Of a DNA stretch of 32,098 nt, positions 14,950 through 22,703 are shown piece after piece. The stretch is taken from the NCBI GenBank assembly GCA_014378085.1, contig JACMOJ010000528.1:1-32098 (forward strand), read 5' to 3'. The notes beneath the pieces were generated by a model, which saw only the letters and a program-made list of their open reading frames with translations, was not told where the DNA came from and did not search any database. Within the stretch, counting starts at the first letter, position 1; each line of letters opens with the position of its first letter. A program made the position numbers and the translations under genes. The stretch is from Burkholderiales bacterium (GTDB lineage Bacteria > Pseudomonadota > Gammaproteobacteria > Burkholderiales > Usitatibacteraceae).

Positions 14950-16289
14950 GCTGACAAAGCCGCTTCAACCGCGACGCCCAACCGTTGCAATTTCGCATCA
15001 CCGTTTGTCTCACCGATGACCATCAAGCCAACTGGCGCTTCGCTCCGCTGGTGACACGGCAGCGACCACGCGGGTCGGTTTAGCGCGTTGTACGGCGCGG
15101 CATTACGCAAGGTAAGCGAATTAATGCGGTACAAATCATCGTCCGATTTGTCGATATCCGCGAAAGCGGGTGCAACGATTGGCACGGTTGGCGCAAGCAA
15201 AGCATCAAAGGGCAAGGTCGTTTTGTCAGCGGATGCCATCAACTTCAAGCGCAGCGCATGCAGGGCGCGGTAGTCTGACTCTTTCATGGCGGCACCCAGC
15301 ATCAGACGCTTTGAAACCCGCGGATCAAACTGATTAAACTGCGTTTCCAACCGCTCGCGGTGTAGCTGATAAGCTTCGTAGCCAGAAAAGTTCACCACCT
15401 TGGTAGCGTCGGCTTCGTCTTGTAGTTCCTGAAAAACGAACTCCTTGATTGTCGCCCCTGCGCGAGAAATCCGCGTCAAAGCAGATGCAAATGCGCGCTC
15501 GACTTCGCGATCCAATCGATCGAGCATGATTGTAGTGGGCACACCAAATGTCAGCCCGCGCAAACTCGCGGCCTCACGTGTGGTGATTGCCTCACCCGCC
15601 ATCACACGGTCGAGCAACACGCAGCAGTTTGCGGACACGCCGAGCGGGCCAATGGAGTCACGTGTGTGGGAGAGGGGGAAAGCGCCGGTAAGTGGCACCC
15701 GCGCCTGCGTCGGCTTGTAGCCTGCAAGTCCGCACAGCGCCGCCGGGATGCGCACCGATCCGCCCGTGTCCGATCCAATGGTTGCGGCTGCCATCCGGTC
15801 GGTGACACTCACCGCCCCGCCGGAGGTGGAGCCGCCAGGAATACGTTTAGTCGCGCGATCCCATGGGTTAAGCGGTGTGCCGTAATGGCAGTTGGTGCCG
15901 TGGCCGCCATAGGCAAACTCGGTCATGTTAGTACGGCCGATCAGGATCAAGCCGACCGCCTTTAGCCTCGCGATTGCAGGCGCGTCGCGCTCGGCAGGGC
16001 GTGCGTTAGCCAAAATGGTGGAGCCAGCACGTGTGACCTCTCCGGCAACATCGAACAGATCCTTGATCGAAATGGGGATGCCCGCGATAACGCTCGGAAC
16101 ATCACCTTGCGCACGTGCCTTGTCAGCGGCTCTGGCGGCGCGCCGCGCGCCGTCGCGATACACATCGATGAAGGCTCGCGTGCCCTCTCCCATCGGATCA
16201 TCGATTGCCGCAAGACACTGCTCAACGAGTGCCGCAGAAGTGGTTTCGCCAGCGCGAAGTTCGTGGGCAAGATCAGTAAGCGTTTTCAT
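14946..16289 (-). CDS. Amidase (amidase-signature family)
   Basis: A 447-residue cytoplasmic hydrolase of the amidase-signature family, which cleaves amides through a Ser-cisSer-Lys triad. All three are visible: K76 in ISIKD, the cis-serine S154 in PGGSTSGG, and the nucleophile S178 in GSDTGGSVR. The surrounding IPAALCGLAGYKPTQARVPLTGAFPLSHTRDSIGPL is diagnostic. The C-terminal part (PYNALNRPAWSLPC) resembles stand-alone amidases rather than GatA, and no gatB or gatC is adjacent, so a role in tRNA amidation is unlikely. The substrate cannot be read from sequence. A hexanucleotide array lies 16 bases upstream of the start codon, and no good ribosome-binding site is visible between them. Confidence 0.9.
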   Translation of the reverse strand: MKTLTDLAHELRAGETTSAALVEQCLAAIDDPMGEGTRAFIDVYRDGARRAARAADKARAQGDVPSVIAGIPISIKDLFDVAGEVTRAGSTILANARPAERDAPAIARLKAVGLILIGRTNMTEFAYGGHGTNCHYGTPLNPWDRATKRIPGGSTSGGAVSVTDRMAAATIGSDTGGSVRIPAALCGLAGYKPTQARVPLTGAFPLSHTRDSIGPLGVSANCCVLLDRVMAGEAITTREAASLRGLTFGVPTTIMLDRLDREVERAFASALTRISRAGATIKEFVFQELQDEADATKVVNFSGYEAYQLHRERLETQFNQFDPRVSKRLMLGAAMKESDYRALHALRLKLMASADKTTLPFDALLAPTVPIVAPAFADIDKSDDDLYRINSLTLRNAAPYNALNRPAWSLPCHQRSEAPVGLMVIGETNGDAKLQRLGVAVEAALSA

Positions 16290-16304
16290 TGGGCGTGGAC
16301 AACA

Positions 16305-16340
16305 ATGTTGATGTTGATGTTGATGTTGATGTTGATATTG
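16305..16340. repeat. Hexanucleotide array (atgttg)5 plus one variant unit
   Basis: Five perfect atgttg units fill 16305-16334, followed by atattg (16335-16340) and degenerate atgacgatg. The array lies just upstream of the amidase start in its 5' untranslated region or promoter. Perfect 6-mer arrays can change length by slipped-strand mispairing. Confidence 0.85.
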
Positions 16341-16404
16341 ATGACGATGGCGGTGAAAGGATTGAACAGTTTAGGGTGGCGACAAAAACGATTGCCCAGT
16401 CCAC

Positions 16405-16525
16405 GATACCCACCTTTACGGGTGGGGAATTTTTGAATTGAGTTCGCTAAAGTCTACAAGTGTGCGTGACGGATGTATAAGCTGCATCCGTACTTTAGGG
16501 TCGGCCCGTTTGGGCCGACCCTTTT
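16405..16525 (+). ncRNA. Candidate small RNA or antisense leader ending in an intrinsic terminator
   Basis: Three structures follow each other on the plus strand. First is cccacc/ggtggg (16409-16414 / 16421-16426) followed by aattttt. Then acggatg/catccgt (about 16469-16490), enclosed by taaagt/acttta. Last is the terminator at 16497-16525. No plus-strand gene precedes it, so an unannotated transcript is implied. No convincing promoter is seen. The assignment is tentative. Confidence 0.3.
16497..16525 (+). terminator. Intrinsic terminator reading on the plus strand
   Basis: An 11-bp GC-rich stem (agggtcggccc / gggccgaccct, 16497-16507 and 16512-16522) with loop gttt is followed by a run of six or more T. 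It directly abuts the DUF2788 stop codon, but the T-run is on the plus strand, so it best terminates rightward transcripts. For leftward transcripts only the stem is present. Confidence 0.75.
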
Positions 16526-16741
16526 TTATGGTTTGGTCAGCGCCCATTGAATAACGAGTTTGGCGACGAACCCCAGCATGCCAAAACCAAGCGCGAGAAA
16601 CAAGACAAACGTGCCCATCTTGCCCGCTTTGCTCTCCCACGCCAGCTGAGCGATGATAAACACCATGTAGAGCATAAATGCCGCGAGACCGAAGGTTAGA
16701 CCGAAGGCAGAGATCTCGGCTTCGGTGAAGCCAAAAATCAC
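16526..16741 (-). CDS. DUF2788 family small membrane protein
   Basis: A 71-residue protein with two membrane helices: FGLTFGLAAFMLYMVFIIAQLAW and MGTFVLFLALGFGMLGFVAKLVIQW. The linking AWESKAGKMGTFVLFLALGFGMLGF is the conserved core of DUF2788, frequent in Betaproteobacteria; function unknown. Its ATG overlaps the stop of the upstream DUF2189 gene (ATGA), so the two are translated together. It is the last gene of the group starting at 19749. Confidence 0.85.
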   Translation of the reverse strand: MIFGFTEAEISAFGLTFGLAAFMLYMVFIIAQLAWESKAGKMGTFVLFLALGFGMLGFVAKLVIQWALTKP

Positions 16742-17577
16742 TTTTCGCTCCCCACTGGCGCCGACCTGAGACGCGGCGCCAAGGCTGACGCATCAACCAG
16801 ATCGCGATAGGCATGCCAACTGGCGTGGCCAAGCAACGGTATGATGAAAATGAGCCCAAACAAAACCATGGCAAAGCCGACCAGCGTCAGCAACATCAGC
16901 AGCCCCGCCCAGATCGCGATGGGGAGCGGATTGGCCTGAACCACGCGCCAACTGACTAAAACAGCTTCAATCGGACCGACGTGCCGATCCAATAACAATG
17001 GCATCGACACGACACTCGAGGCAAACACCGGTGCCGCCAACACACCGCCAAGAATTAACCACAGCTCGAAAACATAGGTGTTTGGTTGAATCACGATGTC
17101 GCGCAGAAAATCAGCGGGACTACTGATCGGCACTGGCGCGAACAGCGTAATGAAGGCAGCTGAGGTCAACACCCAACCGGTGCCCGCCAGTGCCAGCAGC
17201 AACCCAAATCGCACTAAACACCAATAACTGGTCGGATCAGTGCGCCGATTTTGTCCCCAGTCGGTCCAAGTTCGGACCAGCAACGCGACATCTGCGGGTT
17301 CTCCACGCTCCAGCGCCCGACTTAATGCATAAAGACCGGTTGCCAGTACCGGCGCCACGACCAGGAAACCAGAAAAAGCCCCGGCCAACATCCAAAAACG
17401 ATCGCGCGCGACCACCAGCAGCAGCGCACCAAACATCGCCACCGCCACACCATGCGCCAAACTAACGAGTGGGCAACGCCACATATCGCGCCACCCTAGC
17501 GCCAACCATCGTAACGGCTGGTTAGCAGCCACCTGCCGAACAACGGCGCGGCTCACATGCGGACTTTTTGTGTTCAT
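16738..17577 (-). CDS. DUF2189-type integral membrane protein
   Basis: This 279-residue protein has about six hydrophobic segments and resembles the DUF2189 membrane family. The N-terminal PLRWLALGWRDMWRCPLVSLAHGVAVAMFGALLLVVARDRFW, the APVLATGLYALSRALERGEPAD segment, and the C-terminal SMPLLLDRHVGPIEAVLVSWRVVQANPLPIAIWAGLLMLLTLVGFAMVLFGLIFIIPLLGHASWHAYRDLV block are the recognisable parts. The final GHASWHAYRDLV carries conserved histidines and an arginine. Function is unknown. It starts 30 bases after the dehydrogenase stop and overlaps the DUF2788 gene by four bases, so it is probably in the same operon. Confidence 0.75.
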   Translation of the reverse strand: MNTKSPHVSRAVVRQVAANQPLRWLALGWRDMWRCPLVSLAHGVAVAMFGALLLVVARDRFWMLAGAFSGFLVVAPVLATGLYALSRALERGEPADVALLVRTWTDWGQNRRTDPTSYWCLVRFGLLLALAGTGWVLTSAAFITLFAPVPISSPADFLRDIVIQPNTYVFELWLILGGVLAAPVFASSVVSMPLLLDRHVGPIEAVLVSWRVVQANPLPIAIWAGLLMLLTLVGFAMVLFGLIFIIPLLGHASWHAYRDLVDASALAPRLRSAPVGSEK

Positions 17578-17607
17578 TTAGGCTGGTCTCACCGATAAAC
17601 GCATTAA

Positions 17608-18666
17608 CTATGCGATCGCTTCAGCAATCGCCTTACCGACTTCGACCGTGGTCGCCGTGCCGCCCATGTCGCGGGTACGCGGGCCATTCGCAAGCACCGT
17701 CTCAATGGCGCGCACCACCGCATCCCCAGCCGCTTTATGACCCAGAAACTCCAACATCATTGCGCCGGACCAAATCTGGCCAATCGGGTTCGCGATGCCT
17801 TTGCCAAAGATGTCGGGGGCACTCCCGTGCACAGGTTCAAAGCAGCTCGGAAACTCGCGTTCGGGATTCAGGTTACCCGACGGCGCAATACCGATGGTTC
17901 CGGTGCACGCCGGCCCAAGATCCGAGAGGATGTCGCCAAACAAATTCGAAGCCACGACCACATCAAACCAATCCGGATGCAACACGAAGTGGGCCGTCAA
18001 AATATCAACGTGGTATTGGGAGGTCTTGATGTCTGGATAACGCGCAGACATTTCCTTAAAGCGCTCGTCCCAGTACGGCATGGTGATGGCAATGCCATTC
18101 GACTTCGTGCAAGAAGTGACGTGCTTTTTGGCGCGCGTTTTGGCGAGCTCAAAGGCGAACTTCATGATGCGATCAACGCCGCGGCGCGTGAAAATGGTTT
18201 GTTGCATCACAGTTTCATGCTCGGTACCGGCATACATCCGCCCACCGATACTGGAGTACTCACCCTCGTTATTTTCCCGCACCACCCAAAAATCAATATC
18301 ACCGGCCTTACGATTCGCCAGCGGGCTCGGCACGCCGGGCATTAACCGCACCGGGCGAACGTTTGCGTAGAGTTGAAACTCGCGACGGATGGGGATGAGC
18401 AAGCCCCACAAGCTAATATGATCCGGCACCGTCGGAAATCCAACCGCGCCTAGATAAATCGCGTCATGGCGGCGAATCTGCGCGAGCCCATCGTCGGGCA
18501 TCATCTTGCCGTGCTGGAGATAGTAGTCACAACTCCAAGGTTTCTCATCCCACTCGAATGCAAGATCGTATCGGCGCGCGGCAGCCTCTAATACCCGCAT
18601 GCCTTCCGGCAGCGTCTCTTTACCAATACCGTCACCCGCGATAACCGCAATCCTGTGCTTTTGCAT
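17608..18666 (-). CDS. Tartrate dehydrogenase / D-malate dehydrogenase-type beta-decarboxylating enzyme
   Basis: A 352-residue cytoplasmic NAD-dependent enzyme of the isopropylmalate/isocitrate dehydrogenase superfamily. The start MQKHRIAVIAGDGIGKETLPEG is the usual first strand. LWGLLIPIRREFQLYANVRPVRLMPGVPSPL is typical of tartrate/D-malate dehydrogenases rather than LeuB. ENNEGEYSSIGGRM, the TKSNGIAITMPYWDERF active-site lysine region, VVASNLFGDILSDLGPA (metal-binding aspartates) and FEPVHGSAPDIFGKGIANPIGQIWSGAMML are all intact. It should oxidise and decarboxylate tartrate or D-malate; which is preferred cannot be told. The ATG at 18666 is chosen over an upstream start because the extra residues are non-homologous. 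It lies between the cyclic-nucleotide-binding protein and DUF2189 genes. Confidence 0.88.
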   Translation of the reverse strand: MQKHRIAVIAGDGIGKETLPEGMRVLEAAARRYDLAFEWDEKPWSCDYYLQHGKMMPDDGLAQIRRHDAIYLGAVGFPTVPDHISLWGLLIPIRREFQLYANVRPVRLMPGVPSPLANRKAGDIDFWVVRENNEGEYSSIGGRMYAGTEHETVMQQTIFTRRGVDRIMKFAFELAKTRAKKHVTSCTKSNGIAITMPYWDERFKEMSARYPDIKTSQYHVDILTAHFVLHPDWFDVVVASNLFGDILSDLGPACTGTIGIAPSGNLNPEREFPSCFEPVHGSAPDIFGKGIANPIGQIWSGAMMLEFLGHKAAGDAVVRAIETVLANGPRTRDMGGTATTVEVGKAIAEAIA

Positions 18667-18732
18667 ACGCGCTTTCGTGTGTTTAGGTAGGCTGGGTGGC
18701 GGGCTATGTGGCGGCCTAAATCGAGTCCGCAC

Positions 18733-19749
18733 TTAAGCGTTCAGTAGGATATTCATGTTGCGTAAGCGCGCCGCCATCGAACGCATCATCGCCATCCCAA
18801 TTGCCGGCTCTGCCTTCACAATCTCGATAAGCGCTTTCCGATTCACCGCCAACAACTTGCATTCCGTTTTCGCGGTGGCGGTGGCAGCCCGCGCGGATTG
18901 ATCCACCAGCGCCATTTCGCCGATGGTGGCACCGGTGCTGGCCGACTCCACCATACTGCCTTTGATGCTCACCTCCACTTGACCACGCAGGATGACATAC
19001 ATCGTCGTGCCGGCATCACCTTCACGCATGATCACGCTGCCCGGTTCATAACGCAGCACAGTGGCGCGCTCAAGCCGCGCCTCCAACGCCGCTAACAAAT
19101 CTGCGTTGAAGGTTGCCATCGAGGTTGCCATCGGGGTTGCCATCACCGCAGACGCGGCAGCGGGTTTCGCCAGCTTGCGCATCGCCATGCGGGCGGCAAC
19201 AAAACGCAGACGATCAAACATGACACTCATCAGCATCAAGGCAAATTCAGGCATCCGCGCCAACCCCGCCTGTGCCTCGGTGCCGTCCAGCGAAAAGCCG
19301 CGGACAGCCGTCTTGGCGGTGGCGGTCGCGCTGCGCGCGGTGGCGGCCTCTGTACCAGGCATTTCACTAATGACGGCCATCTCGCCGATGACCTCACCGG
19401 ACTTCACAGCATCAAGCAACTTTCCGTTTGCCGTCAAGGCCACTTCGCCCTCGGCGAGGTAATACATGCGGTGAATCACGCGCTTGCCAAACAGACCTTG
19501 TTTGCCCGACTTGTCACCTTCCGAAAACAACGTTGACCCCGCCGCAAACTGTTCCGGTTTGCCTAACTCTCGAAAGAACTGTTCGGCGACTTTGGCATCG
19601 TAGAACTTGCTATTGGCCGGCTTAAATGGTGCAGAGGTTGCAGCAGCGGCTGCGGCAACGCCTTGAGACGGCGCAGGTTTGGTTGTGGGCGGGACTGAAC
19701 CCGCAGGCTGGGACTGCGGCTGGGTAAAGTCAAAATCGTCATTACTCAT
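18733..19749 (-). CDS. Protein with two cyclic-nucleotide-binding domains
   Basis: A 338-residue soluble protein. The first 50 residues are Pro/Ala/Gln-rich and probably disordered. Two cNMP-binding-fold domains follow, at about 60-185 and 215-335. In the first, AAGSTLFSEGD, MYYLAEGEVALT and GEVIGEMAVISEMPGTEAATARSATATA are the beta-roll and phosphate-binding cassette. In the second, YEPGSVIMREGDAGTTMYVILRGQVEVS and GATIGEMALVDQSARAATATA are. Both cassettes keep the G-E-M-A and an R-[SA]-A core, so nucleotide binding is plausible in both. There is no helix-turn-helix, kinase or channel domain, so it is not a CRP-type regulator. The linker contains ATPMATSMATF, from a 15-base repeat (gttgccatc words). 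It probably leads the operon running to 16526. Confidence 0.8.
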   Translation of the reverse strand: MSNDDFDFTQPQSQPAGSVPPTTKPAPSQGVAAAAAATSAPFKPANSKFYDAKVAEQFFRELGKPEQFAAGSTLFSEGDKSGKQGLFGKRVIHRMYYLAEGEVALTANGKLLDAVKSGEVIGEMAVISEMPGTEAATARSATATAKTAVRGFSLDGTEAQAGLARMPEFALMLMSVMFDRLRFVAARMAMRKLAKPAAASAVMATPMATSMATFNADLLAALEARLERATVLRYEPGSVIMREGDAGTTMYVILRGQVEVSIKGSMVESASTGATIGEMALVDQSARAATATAKTECKLLAVNRKALIEIVKAEPAIGMAMMRSMAARLRNMNILLNA

Positions 19750-19836
19750 AGTTGATCATCAAGCTCGTTTATTGGCGTGCGTTTCAAGACAATATTGCTT
19801 GTAACTACCCGTCGATAGGGCAGTTTACGTTTTCAT

Positions 19837-20418
19837 CTATTCAATGCGCTTGACGCGCGGCGCATTGCCCTTGCCTTCAATTTCAAGGAAGTAAGTGCCA
19901 AATGCGCCACGCGTGACAACCACCTTGCGATTGTCGCATTCGCAAACGCCGCGGCTGTCATCGGCAACCTGCCACAGCTGACCATTGGCGAGGCGAATGC
20001 GACTGCCTTCACGCCAGCTGTCCAAACGCCCTTTGATGGTGGTCTCGATACGATCCACGCCTACCGCAGTTTGTTTCGCCGGCAAGCCAAACCCCGCTGC
20101 CGGACTGGCTGGCGCGGCAGTTGTAGCGTTACCACTTGGACGCGGGTTTGCAGCACCGGCGACCGAGGCCGCAGTGGTTGCCGCACCAGCAGCCGCGGCA
20201 GTGCCCGCCGCGCCACCCGTGGCCGCTGGCGGCTTTGCATTTGCCACAGCACCAGTCACGTCGGTCGCGTCGTAACACGCCAATCGCTTATTGGTGTCGG
20301 TCAACGCGCGGCATTTCAAGACGCCGGCCTCATTTGCCAATGCAAAATTGCCCGTCACCGCCAGCAACACAAAACTCGCACCCAACGTCGCCAAGTTTGG
20401 CAAAGATATTTTTTTCAT
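19837..20418 (-). CDS. Exported protein with Ala-rich linker, function unknown
   Basis: A 193-residue protein with a signal peptide (KKISLPNLATLGASFVLLAVTGNFALA). A short conserved motif, LKCRALTDTNKRLACYDA, has two cysteines likely to form a disulphide; similar C-x-x-(I/L)-x-D-x-x-x-RL-x-CYD segments occur at the N terminus of several proteobacterial exported proteins. A low-complexity linker of Ala, Thr, Gly and Pro covers about residues 55-115. The C-terminal domain (about 117-193) contains IETTIKGRLDSWREGSRIRLANGQLWQVADDS, a small beta-strand pattern. A pair C-E-C follows at GVCECDN. AGGAT stands 6 bases upstream of the ATG. I cannot name a function. Confidence 0.75.
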   Translation of the reverse strand: MKKISLPNLATLGASFVLLAVTGNFALANEAGVLKCRALTDTNKRLACYDATDVTGAVANAKPPAATGGAAGTAAAAGAATTAASVAGAANPRPSGNATTAAPASPAAGFGLPAKQTAVGVDRIETTIKGRLDSWREGSRIRLANGQLWQVADDSRGVCECDNRKVVVTRGAFGTYFLEIEGKGNAPRVKRIE

Positions 20419-20509
20419 AAAATCGATCCTAACAGTGGTTTATCGCGATTTCACATCGCGCGCAGATGCCCATCAAAAACTTCACCCCAGAACGATAGGC
20501 ACAAGTAGT

Positions 20510-20887
20510 CTAGCCGCCTTGCGACATGCAAAACACGTTGAGTTTATTGCCATCTAAGTCCCGAAAGTAGCCGCTGTAAAATCCGGCCCCGCGCGGTCCG
20601 GCAGCGCCTTCATCTTTGCCGCCAAGCGCAAGCGCTTTTTTGTGCAGCATGTCGACTTTTTCGTGGCTGTCCACCACCAGTGAAATCATGGTGCCGTTGC
20701 CGACCGTCGCGGCGTTACCATCAAAGGGTTTGATGACGCCCAAAGATGGCTGGGTCGGGCTCACCCCCCACGCCACGAAGCGATCCGACTCCATCATGCG
20801 CTTGGCACCGATCAGGCCCAACAGTTGGTCGTAAAACGACGCAGCGCGCGCCATATCATTTGTTCCCAATGTCACGTAACCAAGCAT
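20510..20887 (-). CDS. VOC superfamily (glyoxalase-like) protein
   Basis: A 125-residue single-unit vicinal-oxygen-chelate protein. MLGYVTLGTNDMARAASFYDQLLGLIGAKRM is the first beta-alpha-beta-beta half. GTMISLVVDSHEKVDMLHKKALALGGKDEGAAGPR and YSGYFRDLDGNKLNVFCM form the second half, with the metal-site position in the DPDGN-like motif (DLDGNKLNVF). The usual histidine in the first strand is replaced by YVTLG, as in many bacterial VOC proteins of unknown substrate. The ribosome-binding site GGAGATC, 6-7 bases before the ATG, is strong. No pathway context is visible. Confidence 0.85.
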   Translation of the reverse strand: MLGYVTLGTNDMARAASFYDQLLGLIGAKRMMESDRFVAWGVSPTQPSLGVIKPFDGNAATVGNGTMISLVVDSHEKVDMLHKKALALGGKDEGAAGPRGAGFYSGYFRDLDGNKLNVFCMSQGG

Positions 20888-20992
20888 GTTGATCTCCTCG
20901 TTTAGGCAACGCTAGCGCAGTTCGGTTTAATCGAGTAAACGGCAACCAGTCAGCGGAAATTTGTGTGATCTTTCGACCGGAAAGCAGGTAAC

Positions 20993-21019
20993 GCAGTTAA
21001 GGCAGTTAAGGCAAGTAAG
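20993..21019. repeat. Tandem 9-base repeat, three units
   Basis: gcagttaag (20993-21001), gcagttaag (21002-21010) and gcaagtaag (21011-21019) lie just beyond the stop of the nuclease-fold gene. Function unknown. Confidence 0.7.
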
Positions 21020-21031
21020 GCGTGTAGCCGG

Positions 21032-22453
21032 TTAGAACTTAAGCTGCACCAAGCGCGGGCAGTGATCACTTGTTTCGATTTTCTGATTTGGCACCGCCGC
21101 CACCGCCACTTTGCGCGACGCAATCACGCCCGGATTCAGCGTTTTAAGCGTATCACTAATGACGATGTGATCAAGCCCGGTGAAGCCGGTGCAGCCACCG
21201 TCAGATGTCGAGAGTGGGACTTGGTGCATATTCGGCGAGCCGTCAGAAATTTCCTGCCAAAGGTAGCGCGTGCTGACTTTGCCGTCTGCACCCACTTTGT
21301 TTGGGCTTGCCGGGTCGCTGCCGTCTGCACGAATTTCGTTGGGCTTCGGTGCCATGGCAAGTTCGTCGTCAATGCGGCGATTAAAGTCTCCTAAAAGTAC
21401 GAAGCGCGGGGATTTTGCCCATACGCTTTCGATCCAGTTCTCCAGAACCGGCACTTGGCGATTCAGCACTTCGCAGGCTTCATTTGCATCCGTGAGTAGT
21501 CGTCCAGGAAAACGTTCGTTGCTGTTATTCACACTCGCGCACGATGCCTTTAAATGCACGTTCATAAACGTCACCGGCTGCCCATTTATGTTGAGGGTCA
21601 ATGCCAGTCCTGGCCGCACGCTCCGGAACGCGGCGGGGTCGTTCGGCGGGTCCTTGATTGCAAGCGCGGCCTCTGTCACACATTGGCCCGGTTTGCTCGT
21701 CACCGACTTGTCCCAAGCGAATGCCAAGGTTTGAAACGCGCTATGTTTTGCGTCACACACATCAAACTTGTTGGCGAATTTGCCAAGTACGATCTTGATG
21801 ACGGCCGAGGACCGCACTTCTTGGAAGGCAATCACCCGTACGCCGTCGCGCTCGATGATGCCCTCTACCGTCTCGCGCAGCTTGTCGAGCTTTTCTTGAT
21901 AGGCGGCCGGTGTACGCGTCAGATTCGGGTCGGGCCTGGGTTGTCCCGGCACCGGCGCATCGCCGCTTCGATAGGCGTTACACGGCGCAATCAGATTTGA
22001 CGCCGCCGGTCCACCCGCCGCTTTGAGCACTGCCTCCTGACACTGTGTGGCGCGCGTTACCTCTTCAGGTATTGCGGCTGTGGCACCACGCACAATCCGC
22101 GCGCGGGTGTCGCACCAATTCACGGCGGGTGAAGCGCACACCTCTAGATGTCGCTTGAAGTCGCCGGGCGCCCCCGCCCACGCCATGTTGAACGCGGCGA
22201 CACCGGCCGAAACGGATTTGGCGGTGTTGGCAGATGCGGTGGAAGACGCGGTGGCAGACGCGGTGGCAGACGCGGTGGCAGAGGTGGTGGAAGACGCAGG
22301 CGTTTGGGCAAACGCGCTACTGCCGGGGAAGTTAAATACCGCAAGCGTGGCGCAGGCCAGCATCGACGCAACAAGCCGGGAGAAGGCGACGGGGACAGAC
22401 AAGCAGACGCAACGGACGGGGCGGACGAAGCTGACGGGATGGAAGATCGGCAT
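21032..22453 (-). CDS. Secreted endonuclease/exonuclease/phosphatase-fold protein
   Basis: A 473-residue protein from ATG 22453. A long signal region (RLVASMLACATLAVFNFPGSSAFAQ) ends near residue 51. It is followed by a Ser/Ala/Thr linker encoded by a 12-bp tandem repeat and then an endonuclease/exonuclease/phosphatase domain. Metal and catalytic motifs are VIAFQEVRS (acidic metal ligand), VTFMNVHLKAS, FVLLGDFNRRIDD (D-x-N) and the terminal SDHCPRLVQL. At least six cysteines in the mature region suggest disulphides and an extracytoplasmic location. The substrate could be nucleic acid or a phosphoester; this is not determinable here. The upstream in-frame start (22567) adds non-homologous sequence and is less likely. 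Confidence 0.82.
   Translation of the reverse strand: MPIFHPVSFVRPVRCVCLSVPVAFSRLVASMLACATLAVFNFPGSSAFAQTPASSTTSATASATASATASSTASANTAKSVSAGVAAFNMAWAGAPGDFKRHLEVCASPAVNWCDTRARIVRGATAAIPEEVTRATQCQEAVLKAAGGPAASNLIAPCNAYRSGDAPVPGQPRPDPNLTRTPAAYQEKLDKLRETVEGIIERDGVRVIAFQEVRSSAVIKIVLGKFANKFDVCDAKHSAFQTLAFAWDKSVTSKPGQCVTEAALAIKDPPNDPAAFRSVRPGLALTLNINGQPVTFMNVHLKASCASVNNSNERFPGRLLTDANEACEVLNRQVPVLENWIESVWAKSPRFVLLGDFNRRIDDELAMAPKPNEIRADGSDPASPNKVGADGKVSTRYLWQEISDGSPNMHQVPLSTSDGGCTGFTGLDHIVISDTLKTLNPGVIASRKVAVAAVPNQKIETSDHCPRLVQLKF
22236..22295. repeat. Five tandem 12-bp units within the nuclease-fold gene
   Basis: Units at 22236-22247, 22248-22259, 22260-22271, 22272-22283 and 22284-22295 read gcggtggcagac or near variants. 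On the coding strand they give Ser-Ala-Thr-Ala-type tetrapeptides between the signal peptide and the enzyme domain. Unit gain or loss keeps the frame. Confidence 0.85.
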
Positions 22454-22570
22454 GGTGCTCACATTCAAAGTTGTGCAAGCCGCCATTATCGCCAGTTCAG
22501 GCCAAAATTTCCGCCACACATTTCCGTTGCGCGTTCGCGTTGCTAGTTTGTGTGCCGATCCCCGCATCTA

Positions 22571-22603
22571 CTCCGCATCTCCTCCGCATCTCCTCCACAT
22601 CGC
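22571..22603. repeat. Tandem 11-base repeat, three units
   Basis: ctccgcatctc (22571-22581), an identical copy (22582-22592) and ctccacatcgc (22593-22603) lie in the divergent promoter region between the nuclease-fold gene and the gcvR-like gene. Confidence 0.75.
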
Positions 22604-22703
22604 CGCCGTATCTGCCGGAAGCGCCTTGAACCGACAGTTAGGTAGTCAACTCGCGAGCGGAGCGCGATAATCGTGGTTTCGCCCCACCATCAGGATCACC
22701 CGC

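Noticed and set aside
14946..16289. GatA subunit of tRNA amidotransferase
   Set aside because: No gatB/gatC nearby and the C-terminal part looks like a stand-alone amidase.
16305..16340. Coding repeat of the amidase N terminus
   Set aside because: The array is upstream of the start codon that gives the normal amidase N terminus (MKTLTDLAHELRAGETT).
22454..22567. Longer start for the nuclease-fold protein
   Set aside because: Adds non-homologous residues before an already long signal peptide; coding character is lost there.
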